From positions 1-37,810 of the forward strand of contig DALO01000013.1 of NCBI GenBank assembly GCA_002496805.1: a stretch of 37,810 nucleotides of DNA, written 5' to 3'. Under the pieces are notes generated by a model, which worked only from the letters and a program-made list of their open reading frames with translations, made no database searches and had not been told where the DNA came from. Below are positions 8,587 to 17,202 of this stretch, piece by piece. The position numbers and the translations under genes are program-made. Source of the stretch: Methanobacterium sp. UBA353. Lineage in GTDB: Archaea; Methanobacteriota; Methanobacteria; Methanobacteriales; Methanobacteriaceae. Numbering within the stretch: the first letter of the stretch is position 1; each line of letters starts with the position of its first letter.

Positions 8587-10035
8587 ATGGTTACAGAAGA
8601 AATTTTAAAAAAGGTACGTGATTGTGTTTGGGAAGTTCCTGGCGATTATAAGAGGGAAATGAGGGTTCCTGGAAGGATCTTTCTGGATGATGATTCTGTA
8701 AAAACATTAGAAAAAGGCGCCGTAGACCAGGTGGCCAATGTGGCTTGTCTTCCAGGTATACAGAAGTTTTCAATTGGACTTCCTGACATCCACTTTGGTT
8801 ATGGGTTCAGCATTGGTGGAGTGGGAGCTTTCAGCAGTAGTACCGGAGTCATAAGTCCTGGTGGTGTTGGCTTTGATATTAATTGTGGTGTGAGGCTCAT
8901 CCGCACTAACTTAACCAGTGAAGAAGTTAAACCCAAAATCAAAGAACTAGTAGATTTAATGTTCCGAAACGTACCCTCGGGGTTAGGGAGCAAGGGGAAA
9001 ATAAGGCTCCGCAAAGGCGAAATCGACGATGTTTTATTAAATGGTGCCAGTTGGGCTGTTGAAAAAGGTTATGGTTGGGAAAAAGACTTGGAATACTTGG
9101 AAGAAAATGGATGCATGGTTGAAGCTGATCCATCCATGGTGAGTGATAAGGCCAAAAAAAGGGGCATACCTCAACTGGGCAGTTTAGGTTCAGGCAACCA
9201 CTTCATGGAAGTTCAACAGGTTGATGAAATATTTGATGAAGATGCAGCTAAATCATTTGGACTGGAAAAAGACCAAGTAACTATACTCATTCATTCAGGC
9301 AGCAGGGGATGTGGACATCAGGTGTGCACAGATTATCTGCGTAGTATGGATAAAGCAGCCAGACAATACAATATTAACCTTCCTGACAGGCAACTTGCTT
9401 GTGCACCGGTAAATTCAGAAGAAGCACAGAATTATTTCGCGGCCATGGCTGCAGCTGCCAACTATGCCTGGACCAACAGGCAGATGATTGTGCATTGGGT
9501 GCGGGAATCATTTGAACAAATATTCCAGAAGGATGCAGAGGACATGGACATGGCTATTGTCTATGATGTGGCTCATAACATTGCCAAGAAGGAAACCCAT
9601 CAAATTAAAGGCAAAGACACCCAACTTTATGTGCATCGTAAAGGAGCCACCCGAGCATTTGGGCCGGGAAGAGAAGAATTACCTGCAGATTACCGGAACA
9701 TAGGTCAGCCAGTACTTTTACCAGGAACTATGGGTACCTCTTCCTATGTTTTACATGGAACTGATGTGGCAATGGAGGAAACATTTGGTTCAACTGCCCA
9801 TGGAGCTGGCCGCCAGATGAGCAGAGCCGGTGCCAAGCGCACTTACCGTGGTGAAGAAATCCTGAAACTTCTTAAAAGCAGAGGAATATATTTGAAAGCC
9901 CATTCCATGCCGGTGGTGGCTGAAGAAGCACCAGGCGCATATAAAGATGTGGATCAAGTGGTGCAAACTGTCCATAAAACTGGTATTTCCCAATTAGTGG
10001 GGCGAATGATTCCATTAGGAGTGGCCAAAGGATAA
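8587..10035 (+). CDS. rtcB: RtcB, 3'-phosphate/5'-hydroxyl RNA ligase
   Basis: 482 residues, the full archaeal length without an intein. RtcB joins 2',3'-cyclic phosphate or 3'-phosphate ends to 5'-OH ends, completing tRNA splicing in archaea, using GTP and Mn2+. Visible landmarks: LPDIHFGYGFSIGG at about 60-73, the metal-binding Cys100 in GFDINCGVRL, GSRGCGHQV in mid-protein, VHRKGATRAFGPG near 350, and His405 in STAHGAGRQMSR, the expected guanylylated histidine. The C-terminal HSMPVVAEEAPGAYKDVD segment is typical. GAGGAG precedes the ATG. Archease, its activator, is encoded 1.7 kb upstream. The nucleoside phosphorylase gene follows after 47 bases and may be co-transcribed. Confidence 0.97.
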   Translation: MVTEEILKKVRDCVWEVPGDYKREMRVPGRIFLDDDSVKTLEKGAVDQVANVACLPGIQKFSIGLPDIHFGYGFSIGGVGAFSSSTGVISPGGVGFDINCGVRLIRTNLTSEEVKPKIKELVDLMFRNVPSGLGSKGKIRLRKGEIDDVLLNGASWAVEKGYGWEKDLEYLEENGCMVEADPSMVSDKAKKRGIPQLGSLGSGNHFMEVQQVDEIFDEDAAKSFGLEKDQVTILIHSGSRGCGHQVCTDYLRSMDKAARQYNINLPDRQLACAPVNSEEAQNYFAAMAAAANYAWTNRQMIVHWVRESFEQIFQKDAEDMDMAIVYDVAHNIAKKETHQIKGKDTQLYVHRKGATRAFGPGREELPADYRNIGQPVLLPGTMGTSSYVLHGTDVAMEETFGSTAHGAGRQMSRAGAKRTYRGEEILKLLKSRGIYLKAHSMPVVAEEAPGAYKDVDQVVQTVHKTGISQLVGRMIPLGVAKG

Positions 10036-10082
10036 ACATCCTTTTAAACAATTTTTTTAGGTAGATAGGGAGAGCTGTAGCT

Positions 10083-10862
10083 ATGATGGGAATAATCGGA
10101 GGCACCGGAGTATATCGAATTGTTGAAAGGGGAGACTTAAAGGAGAAAAAAGTCTTAAACACGCCTTACGGTGAATCTCCACCCATATCTATTTTTGTGC
10201 TTGAAGATCAGGAGGTTGCTTTCCTCCCACGTCATAAGGAGGGTCATGACCTCCCACCGCACATGATTAACTATCAGGCCAATATTTATGCTCTTAAAAA
10301 GTTGGGAGTTGATGGAATCCTGGCAACCAATGCAGTAGGATCCCTAAATGAATCCTTAAAACCGGGAGAGTTACTCATACCCGATGATTTTCTTGATTTC
10401 ACCCGAGCCCGGCCTTTCACATTTTACGATGATCGGGCAGTTCATGTGGATGTAACCCAACCTTACTGCCCCCAGCTGAGGGAAACCTTAATATCCCATG
10501 GAAAAAAGGTAGATGGCCGAGTGGTTGATGGTGGGGTGTATGTCTGCACTGAAGGGCCTCGATTTGAAACCCCAGCAGAGATCCGCATGTTCCGTCAGAT
10601 TGGAGGGGCAGTAGTTGGAATGACTGGCCTTCCTGAAGTGGTGCTGGCCAGAGAACTTGAAATGTGTTATGCCACTATATGTATGGTTTCTAATTACGCA
10701 GCATCAGTGTCTTCAGAGAAAGTTACAATTGATGAGGTCTTTGAAGTGGTGGAGGAGAAGAAAAAAGAGTTAACAGAACTAATACATGACACTATTCTCA
10801 ACATTACATCGGATAGAAACTGCCAATGCAGTCATGCACTGGAAGGAGCTGAAATAGAATAA
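10083..10862 (+). CDS. mtnP: 6-oxopurine nucleoside / methylthioinosine phosphorylase
   Basis: A 259-residue member of the PNP/MTA phosphorylase family: GIIGGTGVY phosphate loop at 3-11, LPRHKEGHDLPPHMINY at about 48-64, and the nucleoside-binding MTGLPEV followed by VSNYAASVS. The base-recognising position is Asn (SNYAA) rather than the Asp of adenine-specific MTA phosphorylases, so a 6-oxopurine substrate such as inosine, guanosine or methylthioinosine is expected. Methanogens are known to deaminate MTA and then phosphorolyse methylthioinosine, which fits. The C-terminus ends with a CQCSHALE tail. Two tandem ATGs (10083 and 10086) are possible; AGGGAGAG lies upstream. It follows rtcB closely. 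Confidence 0.88.
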   Translation: MMGIIGGTGVYRIVERGDLKEKKVLNTPYGESPPISIFVLEDQEVAFLPRHKEGHDLPPHMINYQANIYALKKLGVDGILATNAVGSLNESLKPGELLIPDDFLDFTRARPFTFYDDRAVHVDVTQPYCPQLRETLISHGKKVDGRVVDGGVYVCTEGPRFETPAEIRMFRQIGGAVVGMTGLPEVVLARELEMCYATICMVSNYAASVSSEKVTIDEVFEVVEEKKKELTELIHDTILNITSDRNCQCSHALEGAEIE

Positions 10863-11030
10863 GTTAAATTAATACACTCATTTTTTCTGCAGGAATTGGG
10901 ATAAGTTTTTGGTGTTGGGGAAATCTTTTTTAAATGTGACGGTTAAAGATATCTTAACTAATTGTTTATAATCCCATTTTTTTAGTATCCTTTTTACAAC
11001 CTTAACCTTAAAAAGGGCTTTTATGCAGGG

Positions 11031-11057
11031 AACCTAATATAAAGGAGAGATTAGGTT
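11031..11057 (+). promoter_or_regulatory. hairpin presenting the nadA ribosome site
   Basis: AACCTAAT (11031-11038) pairs perfectly with ATTAGGTT (11050-11057). The 11-base loop contains AAAGGAGAG, the ribosome site, and the 3' arm ends inside the TTG start codon at 11056. It could act at the RNA level on nadA translation or, as DNA, as a regulator site. A TATA element TGTTTATAATC lies about 60 bases upstream, near 10962. Confidence 0.6.
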
Positions 11058-11967
11058 GAACCATGAGCAGAAAGAGATTCTGAAACTTAAAAAAGATAAA
11101 AATGCTGTAATATTGGCTCATAATTATCAGGCCGCTGAGATACAGGAAATCGCAGATTTCCTGGGAGATTCCCTGGAATTATGTGTTGAATCATCCCAAA
11201 TTGAAGATGCTGATCTGGTTGTTTTCTGTGGAGTGGATTTCATGGCTGAAACTGCTGCTATTTTAAATCCATCCAAAAAAATACTAATTCCAGAACCTCA
11301 AGCAGAATGTCCAATGGCCCATATGCTCCCTAGAAAAGAACTTCTAAAATACAAGAGGAGATACCCTGATGCTGCAGTGGTGTTATATGTCAACACCATG
11401 GCTGAGGCTAAAGCCGAGGCAGACATCCTTTGCACTTCAGCCAATGCAGTTCGAGTAGTTGAAAGCTTGGATGAAGATCAGATACTTTTCGGTCCGGATA
11501 TGAACTTGGCATGGTTTGTTCAGGAGCAGACAGGCAAAGAAATAATACCCATACCAGAAAAAGGGTACTGTTATGTTCATAAAATGTTCAACACAGCTGA
11601 TGTTACCTTTTCCCGTGAAAAATATCCTGATGCCGAGGTATTGGTTCATCCGGAGTGTGATGGTGAAGTGCAACAACTGGCAGACCATGTGCTGAGTACT
11701 GGTGAAATGATCCGCCATGTGGCTGGTTCCTCTAAAAAAACGTTTCTAATAGGAACGGAAGTGGATATGGTAACCAGACTCCGTCGTGAAAATCCAGACA
11801 AACTTATTTACTCCTTAATGGATGAGGCTATCTGTGAAAATATGAAGCTCCACACATTAGATAAGGTAAAAAAATCTCTGGAAGAAGAAAAATACCAGGT
11901 TAACATCCCCAAAGAAGTTGCAGATAAAGCTAGAAAAGCAGTTGAAAGGATGTTAGAAGTTATTTAA
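11056..11967 (+). CDS. nadA: quinolinate synthase NadA
   Basis: 303 residues, the archaeal length. NadA condenses iminoaspartate with dihydroxyacetone phosphate to quinolinate, the first committed intermediate of de novo NAD synthesis, with an oxygen-sensitive [4Fe-4S] cluster. The three cluster cysteines are in place: Cys85 (AECPMA), Cys172 (GYCYVH) and Cys260 (EAICENM). AHNYQ at 21-25 and HPECDGEV at 198-205 are also family signatures. Translation starts at TTG, with AAAGGAGAG six bases before it, inside the loop of a hairpin. The membrane protein gene follows after 49 bases and may share the transcript. Confidence 0.95.
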   Translation: MNHEQKEILKLKKDKNAVILAHNYQAAEIQEIADFLGDSLELCVESSQIEDADLVVFCGVDFMAETAAILNPSKKILIPEPQAECPMAHMLPRKELLKYKRRYPDAAVVLYVNTMAEAKAEADILCTSANAVRVVESLDEDQILFGPDMNLAWFVQEQTGKEIIPIPEKGYCYVHKMFNTADVTFSREKYPDAEVLVHPECDGEVQQLADHVLSTGEMIRHVAGSSKKTFLIGTEVDMVTRLRRENPDKLIYSLMDEAICENMKLHTLDKVKKSLEEEKYQVNIPKEVADKARKAVERMLEVI

Positions 11968-12016
11968 TGGATTAAGTGTCAAATTAAGGTTAATCTAGTG
12001 TTTAGGGAGATATTCT

Positions 12017-13027
12017 GTGAAAATAGATAAAATTGGATTATCAGGAATTGTACTGATATTTGCTGGTCTTCTAATTTATGTAACCTCAGCACTGGACCAG
12101 CTGGTAACCATGATCACCTGGCCAATCTTATCTGGCTCATCTGAAGGAAAAGCCGTACTTCTCATGGTGATGATGGGTGGATTCCTCATACTGAACTTTT
12201 TAATCAATAATTGGAAGTTTTTATCACCACTAAAAAAGAAGGTTACCAGTTACAGTACTGATGGTAAAAAATTCTTTAAATGGACCCTGATCATCATACT
12301 AGTAACCTGCATAATAGGCATTTTCATCGAGTTTTACATACGCTTAAAGTATGGAGTGCCTCTTTTAACAATCTTTGTCTCCACCAATCCCACTTCCACC
12401 TCAACCAGCCCTATGCACACCCATGTATTCAAATCAGTCTTCGGACACATGGCTGATAGTATGGGGGGATTGGTACCGGAACATGTTCACACCGGTGGTA
12501 GTCTGTTTTCTGAGGTTATTCCATGGGCATATTTAATTTTAATCACTCTACCCCTTGCTTGCATCACCGGATTGTTCTGTTTAGATGATCGGAGAGATTT
12601 TTGTAGGATACTTTTAGCATTTAGTTTAACTGTTGCCTTGATTGGAATGGTGGATGGAGGACTGTACAGTCAACCCTTACTCATTGGATTAGGTCTATTA
12701 TTCATTATTTACTTTGTTAAAAAGCCTTATCAGCTCCGGCAATTAATCCTACCCCTGATCCTTATATTTTTAGTAGCATTATCCGGACTTGGACTGGAAC
12801 TGGCCGGGAATAACAGTTCATATCGCCAGATCACGGTTATAAATCAGTTCGAACCAGTTGATCTGAGTGGGTATAATGTTCTAAGCACTGAAAAAAAGGG
12901 AAACATTACTTTGATCAGGATGGACACCAGCATCAGTGATAAAAAAACATTGGAAGATCTTTTAGATAGATATCAGGGCCGTGCTGATGGTTTTTTCATG
13001 ACATGGAACTTTTTTTCCTATTTATAG
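12017..13027 (+). CDS. polytopic membrane protein of unknown function
   Basis: 336 residues with about seven transmembrane helices (near 8-24, 46-64, 88-107, 167-188, 197-214, 219-234, 241-261) and a soluble C-terminal domain of about 70 residues. Between helices 3 and 4 is a Ser/Thr-rich loop and a histidine cluster (MHTHVF, FGHM, EHVHTG, five His between 134 and 158) that could bind metal. It begins with GTG, preceded by AGGGAGA. I do not recognise the family. It lies between nadA and a glycosyltransferase with short gaps of about 50 bases; a role in surface glycan or lipid metabolism would suit the second neighbour, but that is inference. Confidence 0.7.
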   Translation: MKIDKIGLSGIVLIFAGLLIYVTSALDQLVTMITWPILSGSSEGKAVLLMVMMGGFLILNFLINNWKFLSPLKKKVTSYSTDGKKFFKWTLIIILVTCIIGIFIEFYIRLKYGVPLLTIFVSTNPTSTSTSPMHTHVFKSVFGHMADSMGGLVPEHVHTGGSLFSEVIPWAYLILITLPLACITGLFCLDDRRDFCRILLAFSLTVALIGMVDGGLYSQPLLIGLGLLFIIYFVKKPYQLRQLILPLILIFLVALSGLGLELAGNNSSYRQITVINQFEPVDLSGYNVLSTEKKGNITLIRMDTSISDKKTLEDLLDRYQGRADGFFMTWNFFSYL

Positions 13028-13073
13028 AATTCCGAAAGATATCTTAAACACAAAATCTAAAAATAAAATTTAG

Positions 13074-14843
13074 GTGAAAATGAAGCTTTCAATTATTATA
13101 CCAACCTTCAATGAAGAATACTATCTTCCCCCTCTTCTGGAGAGCATACAGCGACAAAATTTCAGTGACTATGAAGTCGTAGTGGCTGATGCAGGATCAG
13201 AAGATGGCACCATAGAAATTGCCAAAAAATGGGGATGTAAAGTTGTCAAAGGGGGTTTGCCTGCTGTGGGACGTAACCGTGGGGCAGAAGTAGCCCAGGG
13301 AGAATTTTTACTATTTTTGGATTCAGATGTTATATTAACCAGGGATTACCTCCAGTTGTCTGTTGATGAATTTCAACATAGGGGATTGGGAATTGCCATC
13401 ACCCAGATTGCACCTTTAAGTGACAGTTTCTTAAACAAGATCACCCATGATTTTGCTAATTTTTTCATGAAAAGAGTTGAGGACATCAAACCCCACGGTG
13501 CAGGGTGTTATGGGATAATCACCACCAAAAAACTGCATGATGGGGTGGAAGGATTTGATGAAAACCTGGATTTTGGGGAGGACACAGACTATATTGAACG
13601 CATCGGCTCTATTAGTCAGTTTAAAGTCCTTAGGGGTCCTAAACTTCTGGTTTCTACCAGGCGCCTTCAAGAAGAGGGTCTGCGTAATGTGGCTTTCAAG
13701 TATGCTAAAAGCACTTTCTACCAGTTTCGAGGTAAGCATATATCAGCCGAAGATCTGGATTACACCTTTGGCCATCCTGAACAGAAAAGAATTCTTTACT
13801 CTGTCTGTGGAGAAGGCATGGGACATGCCATCCGGGCCAGAGTTCTCCTTAATCATCTGACCAAGAACAATGAAGTACATATATTTGCCTCGAGCCGTGC
13901 TTATAATTACCTTTCTACTTATTTTGACAATGTTTATGAAATTGGCGGATTTAACACAGTATATGAGAATAATACAGTTCAAAACATGAAAACTTTTGTT
14001 AAGGGAATGAAAGATCTCCCTGGAGATCTGAAAAAGAGCCTGCGCAGTATGTACACTGTGGCCAAGGCAGTAAAACCAGAAATCATCATTTCTGATTTTG
14101 AATTTTATTCAAACCTGCTATCTAAAATCCTTCGCCTGCCACTGATCAGCATTGATAACATGCACGTTCTAACCCAGGCCGAGTTAGAAGTGCCTAAAAA
14201 GTATCGTAAAGATAGATTAGCTGCTGAAAGTGTGGTAAAATCATTTATACAACTCCCTACTCGTTATTTGATTACCAGTTATTTCTATCCTCCTTTAAAA
14301 CACCCGAAAAAAGTCACATATTTCCCTCCAGTCCTGCGTGATGAGATAATGGATCTTAAACCTGATAATGGGGGGCCTGTGCTGGTTTATCAGACTAGTG
14401 ATTCTAACCTTCGATTATTGGAACTTCTAAAAGAATTGGATGATGAATTTGTGGTGTATGGGTTCCAACGGGATGAGAAAGATGAAAATATAGTGTTTAA
14501 AACCTTCAATGAGGATGATTTTTTTAATGACATGGCTCAAGCCCGGGCTGTGATATCTAATGGTGGATTCACCCTTATAAGTGAGGCATTGTATCTTGGA
14601 AAACCAGTTTTAAGCGTTCCTGTGAAAAAACAGTTTGAACAGATTTTAAATGCCATTTACCTGGAACGATTGGGGTATGGTGAGTTTCATGAAGAACTGG
14701 AAACCGAAGATATTGAACGATTCCTTTCCCGACTAGATAAATACCGGAAAAATATCAAAAAAAATTTCTACCACGACCATAACCAATTCATTTTAGAAGA
14801 ATTAGATAGAATCATCGATGAATATATTCAAAGGGATGTTTAG
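13074..14843 (+). CDS. two-domain glycosyltransferase (GT2 + GT-B fusion)
   Basis: 589 residues. Residues 4-225 are a GT2-type (GT-A fold) glycosyltransferase: IIPTFNEEYYLPPLL, ADAGSEDGT, GRNRGAEVAQGEFLLFLDSD with its DxD-like metal site. Residues about 235-585 are a separate GT-B-like domain of the MJ1255/MurG-like kind: YSVCGEGMGHAIRARVLL (a GxGxGH-type loop), then ISNGGFTLISEALYLGKPVLSVP near the C-terminus, the nucleotide-sugar site. The fusion suggests two sequential transfers or a donor and acceptor step in glycolipid or pseudomurein-related synthesis. The first codon is GTG (13074) or the ATG two codons later (13080); AGGTGA overlaps the first. Its 3' end lies inside a tandem repeat. 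Confidence 0.85.
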   Translation: MKMKLSIIIPTFNEEYYLPPLLESIQRQNFSDYEVVVADAGSEDGTIEIAKKWGCKVVKGGLPAVGRNRGAEVAQGEFLLFLDSDVILTRDYLQLSVDEFQHRGLGIAITQIAPLSDSFLNKITHDFANFFMKRVEDIKPHGAGCYGIITTKKLHDGVEGFDENLDFGEDTDYIERIGSISQFKVLRGPKLLVSTRRLQEEGLRNVAFKYAKSTFYQFRGKHISAEDLDYTFGHPEQKRILYSVCGEGMGHAIRARVLLNHLTKNNEVHIFASSRAYNYLSTYFDNVYEIGGFNTVYENNTVQNMKTFVKGMKDLPGDLKKSLRSMYTVAKAVKPEIIISDFEFYSNLLSKILRLPLISIDNMHVLTQAELEVPKKYRKDRLAAESVVKSFIQLPTRYLITSYFYPPLKHPKKVTYFPPVLRDEIMDLKPDNGGPVLVYQTSDSNLRLLELLKELDDEFVVYGFQRDEKDENIVFKTFNEDDFFNDMAQARAVISNGGFTLISEALYLGKPVLSVPVKKQFEQILNAIYLERLGYGEFHEELETEDIERFLSRLDKYRKNIKKNFYHDHNQFILEELDRIIDEYIQRDV

Positions 14844-14930
14844 ATAGTTTCCTGGAATTTCAAAAGGGATGTTTAGGTAGGTTCCTGGAATTTTCAATGG
14901 ATGTTTAGATGGGTTCCTGGAATTTTTAAT
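14833..14930 (+). repeat. three-copy tandem repeat, 32-33 bp unit
   Basis: Three consecutive copies begin at 14833, 14866 and 14898, sharing GGATGTTTAGATAGG-like and TTCCTGGAATTTT-like blocks. The first copy contains the stop codon of the glycosyltransferase gene (within GATGTTTAG), so the array grew from the coding end into the intergenic region. An oligo-T tract ends it at about 14933-14941. Confidence 0.85.
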
Positions 14931-14964
14931 CAATTTTTTTTAATACTTCTCCGATGCTCTTACC

Positions 14965-14980
14965 TTATTATAATATTCTA
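14965..14980 (+). promoter_or_regulatory. TATA box for DUF763 gene
   Basis: TTATTATAATATTC, centred about 28 bases before the ATG at 15002, which places transcription start just upstream of that codon. This argues against the in-frame ATG at 14954. Confidence 0.45.
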
Positions 14981-15001
14981 AAACCCAGTAAGATCAGAAG
15001 C

Positions 15002-16135
15002 ATGAGTCATAGAAGTGGAATATCCAACCTTCCTCTTCATGGGGGCAAAGCACCGCCATGGCTTTTCCAGAGAATGATGAAACTGGCCGGGGCAGTGACT
15101 GAGGCTGTAATATTCGAATACGGTTTGTGTGAATTTTTACACAGAATATCTAACCCTTACTGGTTTCAGGCGTTTTCTTGTGTATTGGGATTTGACTGGC
15201 ACAGTTCCGGAACCACCACCACAACATGTGGAGCTTTAAAAACTGCTATAAACCCTGAAGAACATGGTATTCTTGTTGCCGGTGGTAAAGGTCGTGCTTC
15301 ACGCCGAACACCCCATGAAATCTATGATATTGGGGAAATTTTCCCCCTTTCCGATAAAAAGCTGGATGAACTGGTTTATTCCAGCAAAATATCCGCCAAA
15401 GTAGATAATTCCTGTATACAAGACGGTTACCAGCTTTATCATCATGTCTTCTTTTTAACTGAAAAGGGTGAATGGGCTGTTGTGCAGCAGGGGATGAATA
15501 AATCCACTAAATATGCTCGTCGTTATCATTGGCTTTCTGATTCAGTGGAAAACTACCTTAACGAACCTCATAATGGGATATGTTGTGATATTCAAGAGAA
15601 AAATAGCCTGGACATGACCTCCCATTTGAGTTTTGATGCCCAACAAACCAGTCTGGACCTAATTCTTGATAACCCTGAACATCTCCGGAAATACTTCCAT
15701 AAAAAGCCTCAAATTGAGGTAAAACAGGCAAGTCTGGATAATTTCTGCCCTGAACTAACACTACCCAGCCACCACCCAGTTCTGGATACGGATCTATCTC
15801 CCCGTGAGTTTGAAGTGCTTAAAAATGCATGGGAACTGCAACCTGAAAGTTATGAAGATTTAATCTCGTTAAAAGGCATGGGTCCTAAGAAAATACGTGC
15901 ATTAGCCCTTATTTCTGATTTGGTTTATGGTGACAGTCCCAGCTGGGATGATCCGGTTAAATACAGCTTCACACATGGGGGTAAAGATGGATTTCCCTAT
16001 CCTGTGGACCGGGAAGTCTATGACCATTCGATCCAGACAATTAAAGATGCACTGGTAGAGGCAAAATTAGAGAAAAAAGACAAGTATCAGGCAATTAAAC
16101 GGTTGGAAAACTTGATTAAGTCCGATAATAATTAG
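15002..16135 (+). CDS. DUF763 family protein
   Basis: 377 residues from the ATG at 15002. DUF763 proteins are widespread in archaea and some bacteria and remain without a proven function. The family N-terminus is visible: SGISNLPLHGGKAPPWLFQRM, followed by VIFEYGLCEFLHRISNPYWFQAF, SSGTTTTTCGALK and GGKGRASRRTPHEI; a C-terminal segment (LKGMGPKKIRALALISDLVYG) has a helix-hairpin-helix look and could bind DNA. An ATG at 14954 would add 16 residues before the usual family start and lies at the TATA box, so I prefer 15002. It follows the repeat array; nothing nearby explains its role. Confidence 0.9.
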   Translation: MSHRSGISNLPLHGGKAPPWLFQRMMKLAGAVTEAVIFEYGLCEFLHRISNPYWFQAFSCVLGFDWHSSGTTTTTCGALKTAINPEEHGILVAGGKGRASRRTPHEIYDIGEIFPLSDKKLDELVYSSKISAKVDNSCIQDGYQLYHHVFFLTEKGEWAVVQQGMNKSTKYARRYHWLSDSVENYLNEPHNGICCDIQEKNSLDMTSHLSFDAQQTSLDLILDNPEHLRKYFHKKPQIEVKQASLDNFCPELTLPSHHPVLDTDLSPREFEVLKNAWELQPESYEDLISLKGMGPKKIRALALISDLVYGDSPSWDDPVKYSFTHGGKDGFPYPVDREVYDHSIQTIKDALVEAKLEKKDKYQAIKRLENLIKSDNN

Positions 16136-16358
16136 TTACAATTTTTGCACATGCTGGGGAGACTGTATTTCACATAGCCCGGATTTTTTTGGGGTAACCT
16201 TCTAACATTGGAACTTTCATATTAACCTACTTCTCATTTTTTCAAAAATAATGCGGGATATGGTTAAATAGTCGATTGTCTGCACGTGATCAGATCATCA
16301 TCGTGGACATCCATTTCAAGTGTAACTATTTTTTTTAAAAAATGGGTGGGATGTCCTT
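16136..16358. other. convergent intergenic region
   Basis: About 220 bases between the ends of two converging genes. It holds short T-runs (16185-16191 and 16329-16337) suitable for termination of either transcript. I see no gene, strong hairpin or repeat. Confidence 0.5.
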
Positions 16359-16664
16359 TTACTCGAGTAAGTCATTAATTTTATTGGCATATAAAAAGTC
16401 CAGTTCTGTTAAACCACCACGATCATTGGTGGTTATCTCCAGGGCCACTTTTCCCCATGATAAACTGATTTCGGGGTGGTGTTGCATTTCTTCTGCTATT
16501 AAACCCGCTTTAACTGTGAATTCAAGTGCGTGTGTGAAATCTGGAAATTCGAAAACTGCTACCAGGGAGTGTTCTTCAAGAACCGACCAGTTTTTAAGGT
16601 TAGCTGCCTTATTTTTTATTTTCACTGGACTTAGTAGTTCTGGAACATCCATACAATCCCTCAT
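16359..16664 (-). CDS. pterin-4a-carbinolamine dehydratase-like protein
   Basis: 101 residues of the PCD/DCoH fold. The family pattern is clear: EEMQHHPEISLSWGKVALEI at 58-77 with the His62-His63-Pro64 pair and Trp70, then GGLTELDFLYANKI. The third active-site position, normally His (or Trp) in the T-H-D segment, is Asn80 here (TTND). Methanogens use tetrahydromethanopterin rather than tetrahydrobiopterin, so the substrate is unclear: either another pterin carbinolamine or a structural, DCoH-like function. ATGs at 16664 and 16652 are both possible; AAAGG precedes the first and GAGGG the second. The TPR gene lies upstream on the same strand. Confidence 0.85.
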   Translation of the reverse strand: MRDCMDVPELLSPVKIKNKAANLKNWSVLEEHSLVAVFEFPDFTHALEFTVKAGLIAEEMQHHPEISLSWGKVALEITTNDRGGLTELDFLYANKINDLLE

Positions 16665-16695
16665 TTAACCTTTTTAATTATATTTAGCTGGTAAC

Positions 16696-17202
16696 TTATT
16701 TGGTCTTTTCATTTTCAATTAGCATCATAAGTTCCCTTGCTTCTTTGAAACGCTTATCCTTTTTAAGAGCCTCTTTTACCGTGTCTAACGATTGATCATA
16801 TTCTTTCAAGCAGTACAAGCCCTTAGCTTTCATGTATAATGCGTATTTATAAAAATCATCCTTTTTTGATTGTCTTCCCATGAATAGGTCAAAGGTGTTT
16901 ACTGCTTCTTGATATTCCTCTAAAATAAGGAGTACATATCCCCGGTTGTACCAAGCCATGTTATCGCTGGGTTCCAGTCTTATGACTTTTTCGAAACATT
17001 TAAGTGCGTCTTGAAATTTTTCAAGCTCCATTAGAGCCACTCCTTTGTCATTCCAGGCAATAACATAGTTATTATCAATGTTCGTTGCACTGTCGAAAAA
17101 TTCAATTGATTTGTTAATGTTTCCCTGGTTTAAAAATTCCATAGCTTGTTTATAGAACATTTCAGCTTCTTTAAGGGCCATACTATCACTTCTGAAGATC
17201 AT
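16696..17202 (-). CDS. TPR-repeat protein
   Basis: 168 residues made of about four tetratricopeptide repeats: FYKQAMEFLNQGNINKSIEFF, then AWNDKGVALMELEKFQDALK, AWYNRGYVLLILEEYQEAV, and a looser ALYMKAKGLYCLKEYDQSLD, with the usual W/L/G/Y/A/P spacing. TPR superhelices bind peptides and assemble complexes; no other domain is present, so it is an adaptor of unknown partner. Codon use matches the neighbours. The next gene on the strand, the pterin dehydratase-like gene, starts 31 bases downstream, so they may form a small operon. Confidence 0.8.
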   Translation of the reverse strand: MIFRSDSMALKEAEMFYKQAMEFLNQGNINKSIEFFDSATNIDNNYVIAWNDKGVALMELEKFQDALKCFEKVIRLEPSDNMAWYNRGYVLLILEEYQEAVNTFDLFMGRQSKKDDFYKYALYMKAKGLYCLKEYDQSLDTVKEALKKDKRFKEARELMMLIENEKTK

